This document shows positions 14,017-22,237 of a stretch of DNA of 39,058 nt, piece after piece. Position numbers and translations under genes: made by a program. The notes under the pieces are model-generated. The model searched no databases. It was not told where the DNA came from and saw only the letters and a list, made by a program, of their open reading frames with translations. Location of the stretch: positions 1 to 39,058 of IMG/VR virus record IMGVR_UViG_3300005827_000011, one strand, 5' to 3'. Source of the DNA: a virus. How positions within the stretch are numbered: position 1 is the first letter of the stretch; each line of letters begins with the position of its first letter.

Positions 14017-14044
14017 ATTATAACAGGCTTGCAATACTGCCCAA
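14017..14044 (-). promoter_or_regulatory. Candidate promoter for the 13584-13976 gene
   Basis: Minus strand TTGGGC (14039-14044), 16-bp spacer, TATAAT (14017-14022). The -10 is perfect, the -35 is moderate. The region is locally AT-rich between divergent genes. Confidence 0.55.
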
Positions 14045-14049
14045 ATATT

Positions 14050-14433
14050 ATGAACTGGCCCCAACTCCACACCTCCGCCACGCCCGAAGAGCGCGACGAA
14101 ATCACCGTCATCCTGCTCCACCGCCTCCATGCGCGCCGTCACCGGCGCGTTTTCTACCGTGGCCGCTTCATCCCCGAACGCCGCGCCCCCCAGCGCACCC
14201 ACTCCCTGCACGACCGCCGCCGCGCCTACCTCCCCCGCCTCGTGCTCGAACCCGCCTCATCCCACAACACCCCCCGCGTTATCCGCACCGGCATTATCGG
14301 CGCCCTTATTGTTAGCCTTTCCGCCCTCGTCACCTCCCCCGTCAGCCCGGGCGTCATCTACACCATCCCCGGCTACCTGCTCTTCGCCCTCGCCGTCTTC
14401 GCCCTGCGCCAAACCCGCCTCTACACCGCCTAA
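14050..14433 (+). CDS. Arg-rich small membrane protein
   Basis: 127 residues. The N-terminal half is very Arg/His-rich (HRLHARRHRRVFYRGRFIPE) and would be cytoplasmic; the C-terminal half has two hydrophobic segments (IIGALIVSLSALVTSP and GYLLFALAVFAL). Starts at MNWPQLHTS. It lies immediately upstream of attP. Overlapping frames here (14129-14479, and antisense 14257-14541) are Ala/Pro- or Gly-rich shadows. Not recognised. Confidence 0.55.
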   Translation: MNWPQLHTSATPEERDEITVILLHRLHARRHRRVFYRGRFIPERRAPQRTHSLHDRRRAYLPRLVLEPASSHNTPRVIRTGIIGALIVSLSALVTSPVSPGVIYTIPGYLLFALAVFALRQTRLYTA

Positions 14434-14502
14434 ACCACGCCCCGGCACACCCCCAAACAAGAACAAACGTTCAGTATAGGGATTACAGATGATAGAACTT
14501 AG

Positions 14503-14540
14503 CCAAGAGGTCGAAGGTTCAAATCCTTTCGCCCCGACCA
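14503..14540 (+). other. attP: 3' end of a tRNA gene (probably tRNA-Pro)
   Basis: 38 nt fitting the 3' part of a tRNA exactly: anticodon-stem strand CCAAG, 5-nt variable loop AGGTC, T-arm GAAGG-TTCAAAT-CCTTT, acceptor strand CGCCCCG, discriminator A and encoded CCA. No 5' half is present upstream, and phage genes lie on both sides, so this is the phage attachment site rather than a host tRNA. The CGCCCCGACCA end suits tRNA-Pro, but identity is inferred. The integrase is about 500 bp downstream. Confidence 0.85.
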
Positions 14541-14571
14541 AAACCGGCCAGTCATTTCCTGACCGTCCCTA

Positions 14572-14624
14572 AAAAACGAGACACGACAACCTCCAGTAAC
14601 CCTGGCCTGTCGTGTCTCGTTTTT
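14572..14624. terminator. 17-bp perfect inverted repeat, bidirectional terminator
   Basis: Left arm 14572-14588 and right arm 14608-14624 (TGTCGTGTCTCGTTTTT) are exact complements around a 19-nt loop that itself holds CCAG/CTGG. A-run and T-run at the two ends make it a terminator in both directions. It lies 31 nt after the tRNA end, so after integration it would terminate the host tRNA transcript and shield the prophage. Confidence 0.85.
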
Positions 14625-14641
14625 CGATTCCCGGAGCAAAT

Positions 14642-15067
14642 ATGCGCCAACCCACCCTCAAACACACCCACATCGTCAAACTCGAACGCCTGCTAGACAT
14701 GCTCTACCGCCCCTCCGAAATCGCCGAAGAACTCGGCCTCGCCCCGGATACCATCTACCGTTCCTACCTGCCCGCTGGCTTGCCCCACATCCGCGAAGAA
14801 GATGGCGGCATCTGGATTCACGGCCCCGCCTTCATCGCCTGGGCGCGCGAAACCGTCTCCCTCAAAAAGTCCAAACGCGCCGGGCTGCCCGATGGTTACG
14901 CCTGGTGCCTCAAATGCAACCAACCCGTCCCCCTCACCGCCCCTACCGTCAAACCCGTCAACCACTACCTCGAACTCCTCCAATCCACCTGCCCCACCTG
15001 CGGACGTGTCATCAACCGCGCCCGCGCCCGGAGACCTACCCATGATCAACCGTCAGAACTGGCTTGA
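14642..15067 (+). CDS. HTH plus zinc-ribbon protein, possible excisionase
   Basis: 141 residues. N-terminal helix-turn-helix of MerR/Xis style (LDMLYRPSEIAEELGLAPDTIYRSYLPAGLPHIREEDGGIWIHGPAFIAWARE), then a zinc ribbon with WCLKCNQPV and TCPTCGRVI (two CxxC knuckles). GGAG lies before the ATG at 14642. It overlaps the integrase by 26 nt and so is co-translated with it; by position and fold it is a candidate recombination directionality factor. An added zinc ribbon is unusual for Xis. Confidence 0.75.
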   Translation: MRQPTLKHTHIVKLERLLDMLYRPSEIAEELGLAPDTIYRSYLPAGLPHIREEDGGIWIHGPAFIAWARETVSLKKSKRAGLPDGYAWCLKCNQPVPLTAPTVKPVNHYLELLQSTCPTCGRVINRARARRPTHDQPSELA

Positions 15068-16106
15068 CATCCGCGACTACCTGCGCCACCTCGAATACAA
15101 CCACCACCCCGCCACCACCAAACGCGCCCGCACCCACCTGCGCCACCTGCTCGAATGGGCCGATGAAACCAGCCTCCCCCGCGCCCGCTCCGTCACCCCG
15201 GCCTACCCGGCCTACCTGCTCACCGTCCGCGACGACCACAAACCCGGCAGCCTGGCGCGCGCCTCCATTGTCCGCGCCCTCTCCGCCGCCCGCCTGTTCC
15301 TCGCCTGGGCGCGCGTCGAATGGCCCGGGCGCTACAAATCCATTCCCGAAAGTTGGGTGCAAACCCTGCAACCCCCCTACGACCTGCGCCTGCAAAACGA
15401 TCTGCGCATCCACGAGTTCTTCACCCTCGCAGACCTCCAGCAGATCGCCGCCGTTTCTACAGCAACACTCCGCGAGCAGCGCGCCCAGGCGGGCGCCTGC
15501 CTGCTCTTTCTCTCCGGGATGCGCGCCGACGCACTCGCCTCCCTCCCGCTCTCCTGTGTGGACCTCACCGCCCGCCACATCCTGCAACTCCCGCGCCTCG
15601 GCGTGCGCACCAAAAACCGCAAATCCGCCATCACCTACCTGCTCAACCTCCCCGACCTGCTCGCCCCCGTCCAGGCCTGGGATGCCCGCGTGCGCGCCGT
15701 GGCCAGCCCGGAGTCACTCTGGTACAGCACCCTCACCCGCGACGGCATGACCCTCACGCAAACCGTCAAAGCCTACGCCGGGCGCTTCGACACCGTCGAA
15801 CGCGACCTGCACACCATTTGTGAGCGCGCTGGCGTGCCCTACAAATCCCCCCACAAACTCCGCCACGGCCATGTGGTCTACGCCCTCCAGCACGCCAAAA
15901 CCATGACCGAGTTCAAAGCCGTCAGTCAAAACATCATGCACGCCTCCGTCACCATCACCGACCAGGTCTACGGCGCCTTCACCGGCCAGGACGTGCAAAA
16001 CATCATCGCCAACCTCGGCAGCGGAACCTCCCCCGCCGGGGTTGGCGACAAAATCAACGAGTTGCTGGCCCTGCTCCAGCAAATGCAGGGCGGCCTGAAA
16101 CCCTGA
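15042..16106 (+). CDS. int: Tyrosine-type phage integrase
   Basis: 354 residues. Core-binding SAM-like domain about 8-110, catalytic domain about 125-325. Catalytic residues seen: R161 (GMRADAL), Lys in RTKNRK (about 191), HKLRH (H271, R274, H275), H300 (IMHASVT) and Y310 (DQVYG). The start at 15042 has GGAG 8-9 nt upstream; the longer frame beginning 14802 is a shadow of the HTH gene. No obvious integron-integrase (IntI) insertion is visible. It should recombine attP (14503-14540) with a host tRNA gene. A terminator follows at 16137. Confidence 0.93.
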   Translation: MINRQNWLDIRDYLRHLEYNHHPATTKRARTHLRHLLEWADETSLPRARSVTPAYPAYLLTVRDDHKPGSLARASIVRALSAARLFLAWARVEWPGRYKSIPESWVQTLQPPYDLRLQNDLRIHEFFTLADLQQIAAVSTATLREQRAQAGACLLFLSGMRADALASLPLSCVDLTARHILQLPRLGVRTKNRKSAITYLLNLPDLLAPVQAWDARVRAVASPESLWYSTLTRDGMTLTQTVKAYAGRFDTVERDLHTICERAGVPYKSPHKLRHGHVVYALQHAKTMTEFKAVSQNIMHASVTITDQVYGAFTGQDVQNIIANLGSGTSPAGVGDKINELLALLQQMQGGLKP

Positions 16107-16136
16107 AACAGCCAATCGGTTATAATCTCCCCCAGT

Positions 16137-16186
16137 ACCCGCCAGGCCTCCGCTCTCAGCGCGCCCAAATGTGGCGGGTTTTTTTA
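16137..16186 (+). terminator. Integrase terminator
   Basis: ACCCGCCA (16137-16144) pairs with TGGCGGGT (16172-16179), followed by seven T. The loop is long (27 nt). It separates the plus-strand integrase block from the convergent minus-strand tail operon that ends at 16213. Confidence 0.75.
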
Positions 16187-16212
16187 TTCAACATTCATCA
16201 TTCCGCATTCGC

Positions 16213-18819
16213 TCACGCCTTCAAATAACATCCCGCCAGCCGCAGCGTCCCCGCGGTATCCATCGGAATGGATGCCGCCGCGCCGCTGCCAATCTCGAAC
16301 AGGTTAATCGTCGATGTATTGGCCGCCACCTGCGCCTCCACCTTGTTCCCCACCGCCGTCAACGTCAGGTTATTGAAAACTACCGCCACCGCCGCATTAA
16401 TCCCATTATTCGCCTTGGTGAACGGCAGTCCGTCCACCCGCATCACGCCCGTGCCCGTGTGGGCCGTCCAGACCAAATCCAACTCAAAATATACCAGTTT
16501 TCCGAGCGTCCAATATGCCCCGGCTTGGGTGGTATAGGTTCCCGTTCCTGCCGTAGTTAGCCCGACCAGCGTCGGCGTAAAGGTGGTGCTGGCGTCTTTG
16601 GGCGCATAAATATCCGGCCCGCCCGCCCCCATCACCACATAATCCGTGCCGTCATACACCACGTCATAGATCATATTGGCGATGATCGTCGTCGCGCCGC
16701 ACGCCTGCTTTGCGCCCGCCGCGTCGTAATACTTCAGCGCCTTCGCTCCCTTGCTATCCCGGTTCAGCGTCGGAGTCGCCCCCGCCGTCGCGTTGAACTT
16801 CACCGCCCAGCGTTCGTTGGTCGTCAGCGCCATCGCCGTCGCCAGCGTGGTCAGCGTGTACGCCGTGCTGGTGCCGCCCGTGGTATACGCCTGGACGCTC
16901 TGCGCCTGGATTTGATCCGCCCGTACCGCGTGCGCCAGCGCCGTCGCTGGCCCCACGCTATATGTCTGCGTATCCAACCCCTGCAAGGCCTGCGTCAACT
17001 GCGCGCTCGACAGGTGATAATACTCGCTGGCCGCCCCCCCCTGCAAGTTGGATAACAGGTTATGGTCACTAATCGGCATCGCGCTAAACTGGTTCGACCA
17101 CGCCGATTCCACCAGCGTCGCGCTCGCCGCCGATTTCTGGAAGATGATTCTCCCGATCAGCCGCCCGTGATACGTCAAATGGTTCGGCGTCGTCGGGACC
17201 GTGTCCGCTTGTGCCTGCGCCACCGTCACGGCATCCACCGCCCCATACATCACATCCAGCGACCCATCCGAAAAGTCCACGTACACCCACAGCGTCCCAT
17301 AGCGGTTATTCGTCAAGGTTTGCAGCGTGCCGGAGCCGTTGTCATACTGCGTATTCGGCCAGGCTGTCACCCCGCTCGTTTTGTTAAACCCGCCCCCGCT
17401 CCGCTTGTAATGCGTATCGAACGCGCTGCCGCTCGCCACCGCCGCAAGCGAGTAGCGATTATAGCCATGCCAGGCCGCCCCCGCCGTCATCGCCAGCGCC
17501 CGCAACGATGACGAGAGTTCCAGCCCGCCCGTGCCTTCCGGCGCTTCCTCCCGCCTGAACGGGAACAACCGCCGCATCCACAGCCGCGTGTTGTTGGCAA
17601 CATCCTCGGCATGGGCGTAACTGTTCAAGATGCGCATGGACGTGCCGTCATACGAAACGCGCCCCAGCCAGAACTTGTCATAGCCGTTAAAGTCTGAAAA
17701 GGTGGACGAAGTAATTGCAATCGGATTGCCGGCGTTGTAAGAAATCCCCACAAAGATGGTCGTCTCCTGCCCCGCCGCCGGGGCCGAAAAGGTATACAGA
17801 TCGGTGGACGCTGGCCACTTGCAAAACACCAATTCGGCCTGCTGGTCGTTACTCTTGCGGATATACCCCTCCCCCGCCGCCACCGAAATCTTAACCGCGC
17901 TGCTCCCCACCGTGATATACGTCAGCGTCCCATCCGCTACGCCGCTGCTGCCCCGCGTGGTGAAATCTTCCGAAAGCGTGTTTAGGGTTGGCGACCCAAC
18001 CACCGGCATGAGTAATTCGCCCTTGATATTTCCGCCCACCACCTCCAGTTTTTCGGATGGCGTTGCCGTCCCGATTCCTACGCGATTTGTGCTGGCGTCG
18101 GAAAAAAACGTAGGTTCAAAGAATGTTCCGTAAATAACAATATCGACGCTATCTCTTGCCGGATTTAATGTGATTTCACTCTGCCCAACTCCGGGTGATG
18201 TCAAGAGAATTTGCGAAATGGCTCCGCCCTCCCTTCGTGCATTTAGAACAAGAGTCGCATTATTTCCAGATTTAGCCTGAGCACCTATGTTCATTGATGT
18301 TATAACATCCTCATTCGTTCCGCTAGAAGATGTGTCTATACTAAAACTGGCATACGCGACTGTGGTTCCATCGTCATATACCTTGATTTGGGATACCTTT
18401 ATACCATTTTTGATAAATTGGATTGTATTTTTCGCGGCATCGCTTGCCGGAGCCGTAATCTGAATCCCGTTTTTATCTAAACGTACCGCGCCACCTCCCG
18501 CTAGTGCGCTTCCATCCTCGGCGCTCAGGCCAAACTGCAGCTCGCCAACATTTACCCCCCCTACATGAAACGTACCCTCTGGGAAGGTCTCGCCCTCCGC
18601 GCTCATAAACGTCCCGCTAAAATCCGCGTCCGTCGGCTGATCGCCCGCCGTTGCCGCAATAAACCGCCCGGCGCGCGCATCCCCCAGGTCGGGCGTCGCC
18701 TCCGCCAGCGCGCGCAGCTGTAGCAACTGCTGCTGCAACGCCGCAATCGCCTGCCCTTGCTGATACACCACGTTCCGTAAATCGTTCGGGTCCAACCCCG
18801 CAAACGGACTATCTGACAT
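16213..18819 (-). CDS. Tail fibre / receptor-binding protein
   Basis: 868 residues. N-terminal helical attachment part (NDLRNVVYQQGQAIAALQQQLLQLRALAEA), then beta-rich repeats with VGIGTATPSEKLEVVGGNIKGEL, a phrase common in phage fibres and peptidase-S74-type stalks, and a long Thr/Ser/Asn/Gly C-terminal half ending in a beta-sandwich-like region. The start at 18819 has GGAGG 6 nt upstream; a second ATG at 18822 is too close to it. Last gene of the late operon. Codon use and base composition shift locally around 18100-18450 (AT-richer), suggesting a swapped segment. Confidence 0.8.
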   Translation of the reverse strand: MSDSPFAGLDPNDLRNVVYQQGQAIAALQQQLLQLRALAEATPDLGDARAGRFIAATAGDQPTDADFSGTFMSAEGETFPEGTFHVGGVNVGELQFGLSAEDGSALAGGGAVRLDKNGIQITAPASDAAKNTIQFIKNGIKVSQIKVYDDGTTVAYASFSIDTSSSGTNEDVITSMNIGAQAKSGNNATLVLNARREGGAISQILLTSPGVGQSEITLNPARDSVDIVIYGTFFEPTFFSDASTNRVGIGTATPSEKLEVVGGNIKGELLMPVVGSPTLNTLSEDFTTRGSSGVADGTLTYITVGSSAVKISVAAGEGYIRKSNDQQAELVFCKWPASTDLYTFSAPAAGQETTIFVGISYNAGNPIAITSSTFSDFNGYDKFWLGRVSYDGTSMRILNSYAHAEDVANNTRLWMRRLFPFRREEAPEGTGGLELSSSLRALAMTAGAAWHGYNRYSLAAVASGSAFDTHYKRSGGGFNKTSGVTAWPNTQYDNGSGTLQTLTNNRYGTLWVYVDFSDGSLDVMYGAVDAVTVAQAQADTVPTTPNHLTYHGRLIGRIIFQKSAASATLVESAWSNQFSAMPISDHNLLSNLQGGAASEYYHLSSAQLTQALQGLDTQTYSVGPATALAHAVRADQIQAQSVQAYTTGGTSTAYTLTTLATAMALTTNERWAVKFNATAGATPTLNRDSKGAKALKYYDAAGAKQACGATTIIANMIYDVVYDGTDYVVMGAGGPDIYAPKDASTTFTPTLVGLTTAGTGTYTTQAGAYWTLGKLVYFELDLVWTAHTGTGVMRVDGLPFTKANNGINAAVAVVFNNLTLTAVGNKVEAQVAANTSTINLFEIGSGAAASIPMDTAGTLRLAGCYLKA

Positions 18820-19843
18820 CATCCACCTCCGCCAAAGCCGCCAGCGTGCGCGTGCTTTCATCGTAGGCCAGCGCCGTCAAACGCGCCTGCCCCCGGTACC
18901 CCTGCCGCCCGCCCGGCAGGAACAGATTCCCCACATGCAGCCAGCAATCGTTCCCCGGCCTTGCGTTCTGCAAAGCCTCCCCCACGTCCAAAATTTTGAA
19001 CGGGATTTTGATCTTCGGCCAGGCCGTCCTTTCCAGCCGTGTTTGCGTGTTCTTCAGCAGCGCGCTTTCCTGTGTCACATTCGGGAATTGCACCGTCGCG
19101 CTGCACTTGCCAAACACGTCCACCGAATCCTGGTTCACCTGCGGCTCCGTCATCAACCGGCTCTGGCTCGTGCTCTGGCTGCCAATTCCCGTCAACGCAT
19201 TGATGATATGCCCGTCCACCGTCGCGTCCAGCGCCTGGATGTTGGCATTCGGCCCGTCATGGTACAGGAAGCCGTTATCGCTCCCCACCCGCTCCAGGAT
19301 GTCCACATACGTCATCAGCACCCCGTCCGCGTCCTCCTGGGGCCGTAGGAAAATTTCCTTGCCCGCCCGCGTCGCCAGTGCCCGCAACTGTTCCCAATAG
19401 GACCGCATGTCCAGCGTCTCGATTCGGGTAATGTCCTCCCCTGCCGTATTGCCCAGCCGCACAAAGAGATCATCCTGACCGTTAATCCGCTCGATGATGC
19501 GCTGCGCAATCTCGAACACATCCCCCTCGAACATCTCCGGCATCGTCGGCGCGCGCAGGCTCAATAAATACGCCTGGCTATACAGCGTAATCTCCACCGG
19601 CGAGCTCGCCTTCCAGGGCGTGTCCAACATCGCCGCCCAGGGCAGCAGCCCCTCAGGATACGCCACCACCATCCGCCGTAAATCCATCCACGGCTGCGCG
19701 GCCACCTCGTCCGAAATGCCCAGCGTCGTCTCCCCATCCCCGCTGATGGACAGCGATCCCTCCACCGTCCACCGGCAGTTCAACATCCCGGTAAACTCAC
19801 CCTGACTCTTATTGTCCAGTCCATACACCACAAAGCGCGTCAT
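18809..19843 (-). CDS. Tail hub-like protein (gp37/Tal-like)
   Basis: 344 residues. Starts MTRFVVYGLDNKSQGEFTGMLNCRWTVEGSLSISGDGETTLG, typical of siphovirus ReqiPepy6 gp37-like or hub-domain proteins that follow Dit. Contains an LDMRSYWEQLRALATRAGKEIFLRP segment and EVDDVR end, as in baseplate hub proteins that position the tail tip. It overlaps the fibre gene start by 11 nt. No peptidase or lytic motif is seen. Confidence 0.65.
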   Translation of the reverse strand: MTRFVVYGLDNKSQGEFTGMLNCRWTVEGSLSISGDGETTLGISDEVAAQPWMDLRRMVVAYPEGLLPWAAMLDTPWKASSPVEITLYSQAYLLSLRAPTMPEMFEGDVFEIAQRIIERINGQDDLFVRLGNTAGEDITRIETLDMRSYWEQLRALATRAGKEIFLRPQEDADGVLMTYVDILERVGSDNGFLYHDGPNANIQALDATVDGHIINALTGIGSQSTSQSRLMTEPQVNQDSVDVFGKCSATVQFPNVTQESALLKNTQTRLERTAWPKIKIPFKILDVGEALQNARPGNDCWLHVGNLFLPGGRQGYRGQARLTALAYDESTRTLAALAEVDDVR

Positions 19844-19868
19844 TTTAAAATTCCTGTTATTCGGTTGA

Positions 19869-19904
19869 CCAGTTATCCGGTTATCCAGTCAACCGGATAA
19901 CTGG
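19869..19904. repeat. 14-bp perfect hairpin in tail gene gap
   Basis: CCAGTTATCCGGTT (19869-19882), 8-nt loop, AACCGGATAACTGG (19891-19904), followed by two further copies of CTGGATAA-type units to 19917. It lies between the distal tail and hub genes. Built from heptad-like units similar in style to the CCTGATA and CCTAATT repeats elsewhere. Confidence 0.85.
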
Positions 19905-19921
19905 ATAACTGGATAACGCTC

Positions 19922-22237
19922 TTATAACCTTCGCTTGTACCACGAGAGCGCCCCCGTCAAACTCCCCATATTCACCCCTTGCAGGCTGCTCAGCGTCAAA
20001 CTATTCGACCCCGGCAGCAGCCGGATGAACACCGTCCGACTCTCGTCGTCCAAATTCATGGCGCCGTGCGCGTTCACCCCCTCATACGTCAGGGTGTGCG
20101 CCTCCCCATCGATCACCATCTCCTTGGCCAGTTTCATCGGATATTCCAGATCGATGCTGTCATCCACGCTTTTCACGCCCGCCGTCGCCACGTTATTCAG
20201 CCGCACCGCCAGGTGATGATTGCTTTGCTCACCCAGCAGCGTCAGGCTCGGGATATTCGCCGTCGTCCAATAGGTGATAAACGTCAGGGCTTCAAACAGC
20301 TGGTACGAGTTCGCCACCGCCCCCGAAACGCCCGCCAGGATTAACCTGAGCATCTTACTGGTATTGTCAATATCCACATTCGTGTGCGCGCTCCAGTTCT
20401 GGAAACTCGCCGCGCTGCTGGGCGTCGCCTCGCTAAAGACCGTCGTCCAATCGCTGCCATTCGCGCTGCATTGCAACTCTGCCGTGGCGGGCCAATTCGT
20501 CCCGCTCCGATACTTTCGCCCTGTGCAGGTAATCCGCCGAATCCCGCCCGGCGCGCCAAACTTCCAGCCAATGCTCACCGTGTCGCTCTTCCAACTGCCC
20601 GCCAGATACGCCGCCGCCTTGCTGCCCAGCGCCGGGTCGCCGCTGGTCGCCGCGCCCTTGAACGCATAATACTTGCTGTTCGCGCCCAACCGGCTCATAA
20701 ACGGCGTCCACGCCCCCGGTCGGGTGGTCGCCCCGGCCACGTAAAACAACGAAGTCGCCAGCCACGTGGCCTGCGTCATGTCCGATGCGGCCAGGTCAAA
20801 CAGCGGCAGGTTATTGTTATAAGTCGCCACCCCCGTGGATGGGTCGGTGGCCGCCTCGTTGCCGTAATACATCACCAGCGGGTGCTGGATATAACTGAAC
20901 ACATCCCCGCCCGCGTGCGCCTGCATCACGGTGCCAAAGGCCTCGCGTTTCACCACCGTCGTCTTGCAATTCACCAGGCTGGTGGCCGTCTTTTTGCATT
21001 GCATCCATTCCGTGCCATGCACCACGATGAAGGTTTGCGGCAGCGCCGCCAGCGCCCTTTTCGTGGCCGTGCTCACCTCCCACTCGATGGACGTGATATT
21101 CCCCGCCCCGGCGATGCTATACGCGCTGCCTGCCTGGGTATTGCTCGAAGTCGGGGCCGCCGTAATGCCGGTGCAGGTGCCGTTCGCCAACGCGATATTC
21201 AGCGTGCTGTCGTTCACTGCCGCCACCAGCCGCGTCAGCGAAATCCGGTTATTAGTCACGCTCACCGCAAAACGCGCCGTCACCGCCCCATCCGCCGCCA
21301 GCGCGTTTTTCACCTTCGTCGCCCATTGCGCCGCTGTATCGTTCAGCGCCACCGCTACGTTAAACGTCTTCGGGCTGCCCGTCATCCCCGCCGCCGTCAC
21401 CACCACCTGCGCGTTGCCCGCCAGCGTGATCGTCCCGGTCGCCGTCGCCGTCTCAATCTGCGCCACGCCCGGGTTCAGCGTCAAGGTCTGCCCCGCCGCC
21501 ATGTTCACCACAAACCAGATATGCGTGTGATCCGTGTTCGCATCGCTGATATAGCGCGGCAGCGACACGCCCGCGTCAATAATCCGCAGGTCGCTCAAAT
21601 CTGCTTTGACCTTGCCCGCCGTCACCAGCGCCGCCGTGTCCAGCACAATACAGCACGCTTTCAGCCCGTGCGCGATGCCCGGCGTGTTGATCAACTGCGC
21701 GATATTCTGGTATAGGTACACGCCCGCCGGGGCCGTCACCGAAGTCAGCGAGATGGACAGCATCGTCTCGTCCGTGCCGCCCACTGTAATCACCTTATTG
21801 CTGCTCGCCCCGCTCGGAGACCAGGTATCCGTGTCCGCCGTCACCGCGCGCCAGGCCGTCGCCCCGCTTTCCAGGTGCGCGATAAACACCATGCTGTCGT
21901 CTACGCTCTGCTCCAGCGCCGCGCCCACCTGGCAATCCATCTGATAATCCGCCCCATCGTCAAAGCGGCCCACCAGCAGCCCGCGCGTCCCGCGCTTGAA
22001 CCACAGCATCAACTGCTCGCGCAGCGCCTTGCGGTTGGCATAATCCAGCACGCGGATATGCAAATCCAGATTCCGCTTTTCGACCGTGTACGTCCCGGCC
22101 AGCACCGCATCCGCATTCGGCTGCTCGATGAACACCACATTCGCCCCGGGCGCTGCCATGCCGTTCACCAGCGTCGCCCGCAGGCTCGCCGAATTGATGT
22201 CATTCCCGTTCCACGTGCTAATGCTTTGTGGCGGCAT
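19922..22237 (-). CDS. Large distal-tail-like (Dit) protein
   Basis: 771 residues. N-terminus resembles Dit (NDINSASLRATLVNG..., ALREQLMLWFKRGTRGLLVGRFDDGADYQMDCQVGA). A long central part of beta-sandwich-like repeats follows, rich in Thr/Ala/Gly (TITLAGNAQVVVTAAGMTGSPKTFNVAVALNDTAAQWATKVKNALAADG resembles Big/cadherin-like modules in tail proteins), and a C-terminal SLTLLGEQSNHHLAVRLNNVAT...GLLPGSNSLTL strand pattern like Dit's second domain. The insertion may carry a carbohydrate-binding domain. It shares one base with the tape-measure stop (22237). Confidence 0.65.
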   Translation of the reverse strand: MPPQSISTWNGNDINSASLRATLVNGMAAPGANVVFIEQPNADAVLAGTYTVEKRNLDLHIRVLDYANRKALREQLMLWFKRGTRGLLVGRFDDGADYQMDCQVGAALEQSVDDSMVFIAHLESGATAWRAVTADTDTWSPSGASSNKVITVGGTDETMLSISLTSVTAPAGVYLYQNIAQLINTPGIAHGLKACCIVLDTAALVTAGKVKADLSDLRIIDAGVSLPRYISDANTDHTHIWFVVNMAAGQTLTLNPGVAQIETATATGTITLAGNAQVVVTAAGMTGSPKTFNVAVALNDTAAQWATKVKNALAADGAVTARFAVSVTNNRISLTRLVAAVNDSTLNIALANGTCTGITAAPTSSNTQAGSAYSIAGAGNITSIEWEVSTATKRALAALPQTFIVVHGTEWMQCKKTATSLVNCKTTVVKREAFGTVMQAHAGGDVFSYIQHPLVMYYGNEAATDPSTGVATYNNNLPLFDLAASDMTQATWLATSLFYVAGATTRPGAWTPFMSRLGANSKYYAFKGAATSGDPALGSKAAAYLAGSWKSDTVSIGWKFGAPGGIRRITCTGRKYRSGTNWPATAELQCSANGSDWTTVFSEATPSSAASFQNWSAHTNVDIDNTSKMLRLILAGVSGAVANSYQLFEALTFITYWTTANIPSLTLLGEQSNHHLAVRLNNVATAGVKSVDDSIDLEYPMKLAKEMVIDGEAHTLTYEGVNAHGAMNLDDESRTVFIRLLPGSNSLTLSSLQGVNMGSLTGALSWYKRRL

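Noticed and set aside
14129-14479. Ala/Pro-rich plus-strand ORF overlapping the membrane protein at 14050
   Set aside because: Low-complexity shadow in another frame of the 14050-14433 gene, with no ribosome site.
14503-14540. Complete tRNA gene
   Set aside because: The 5' half (acceptor partner CGGGGCG, D-arm) is missing upstream; only the 3' part exists, fitting attP.
14257-14541. Antisense ORF over the tRNA fragment (contains GAKGFEPSTSWLS)
   Set aside because: This peptide is a well-known false translation of tRNA gene complement.
15042-16106. Integrase as an integron integrase (IntI) acting on the cassettes
   Set aside because: It has the standard phage motifs, lies next to attP, and the IntI-specific additional segment was not seen by eye; the cassettes more likely use an integrase from the host or elsewhere.
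20384-21715. Plus-strand 443-residue ORF opposite the distal tail gene
   Set aside because: Extremely Arg/His-rich with no start signal; the minus strand is a sensible tail protein.
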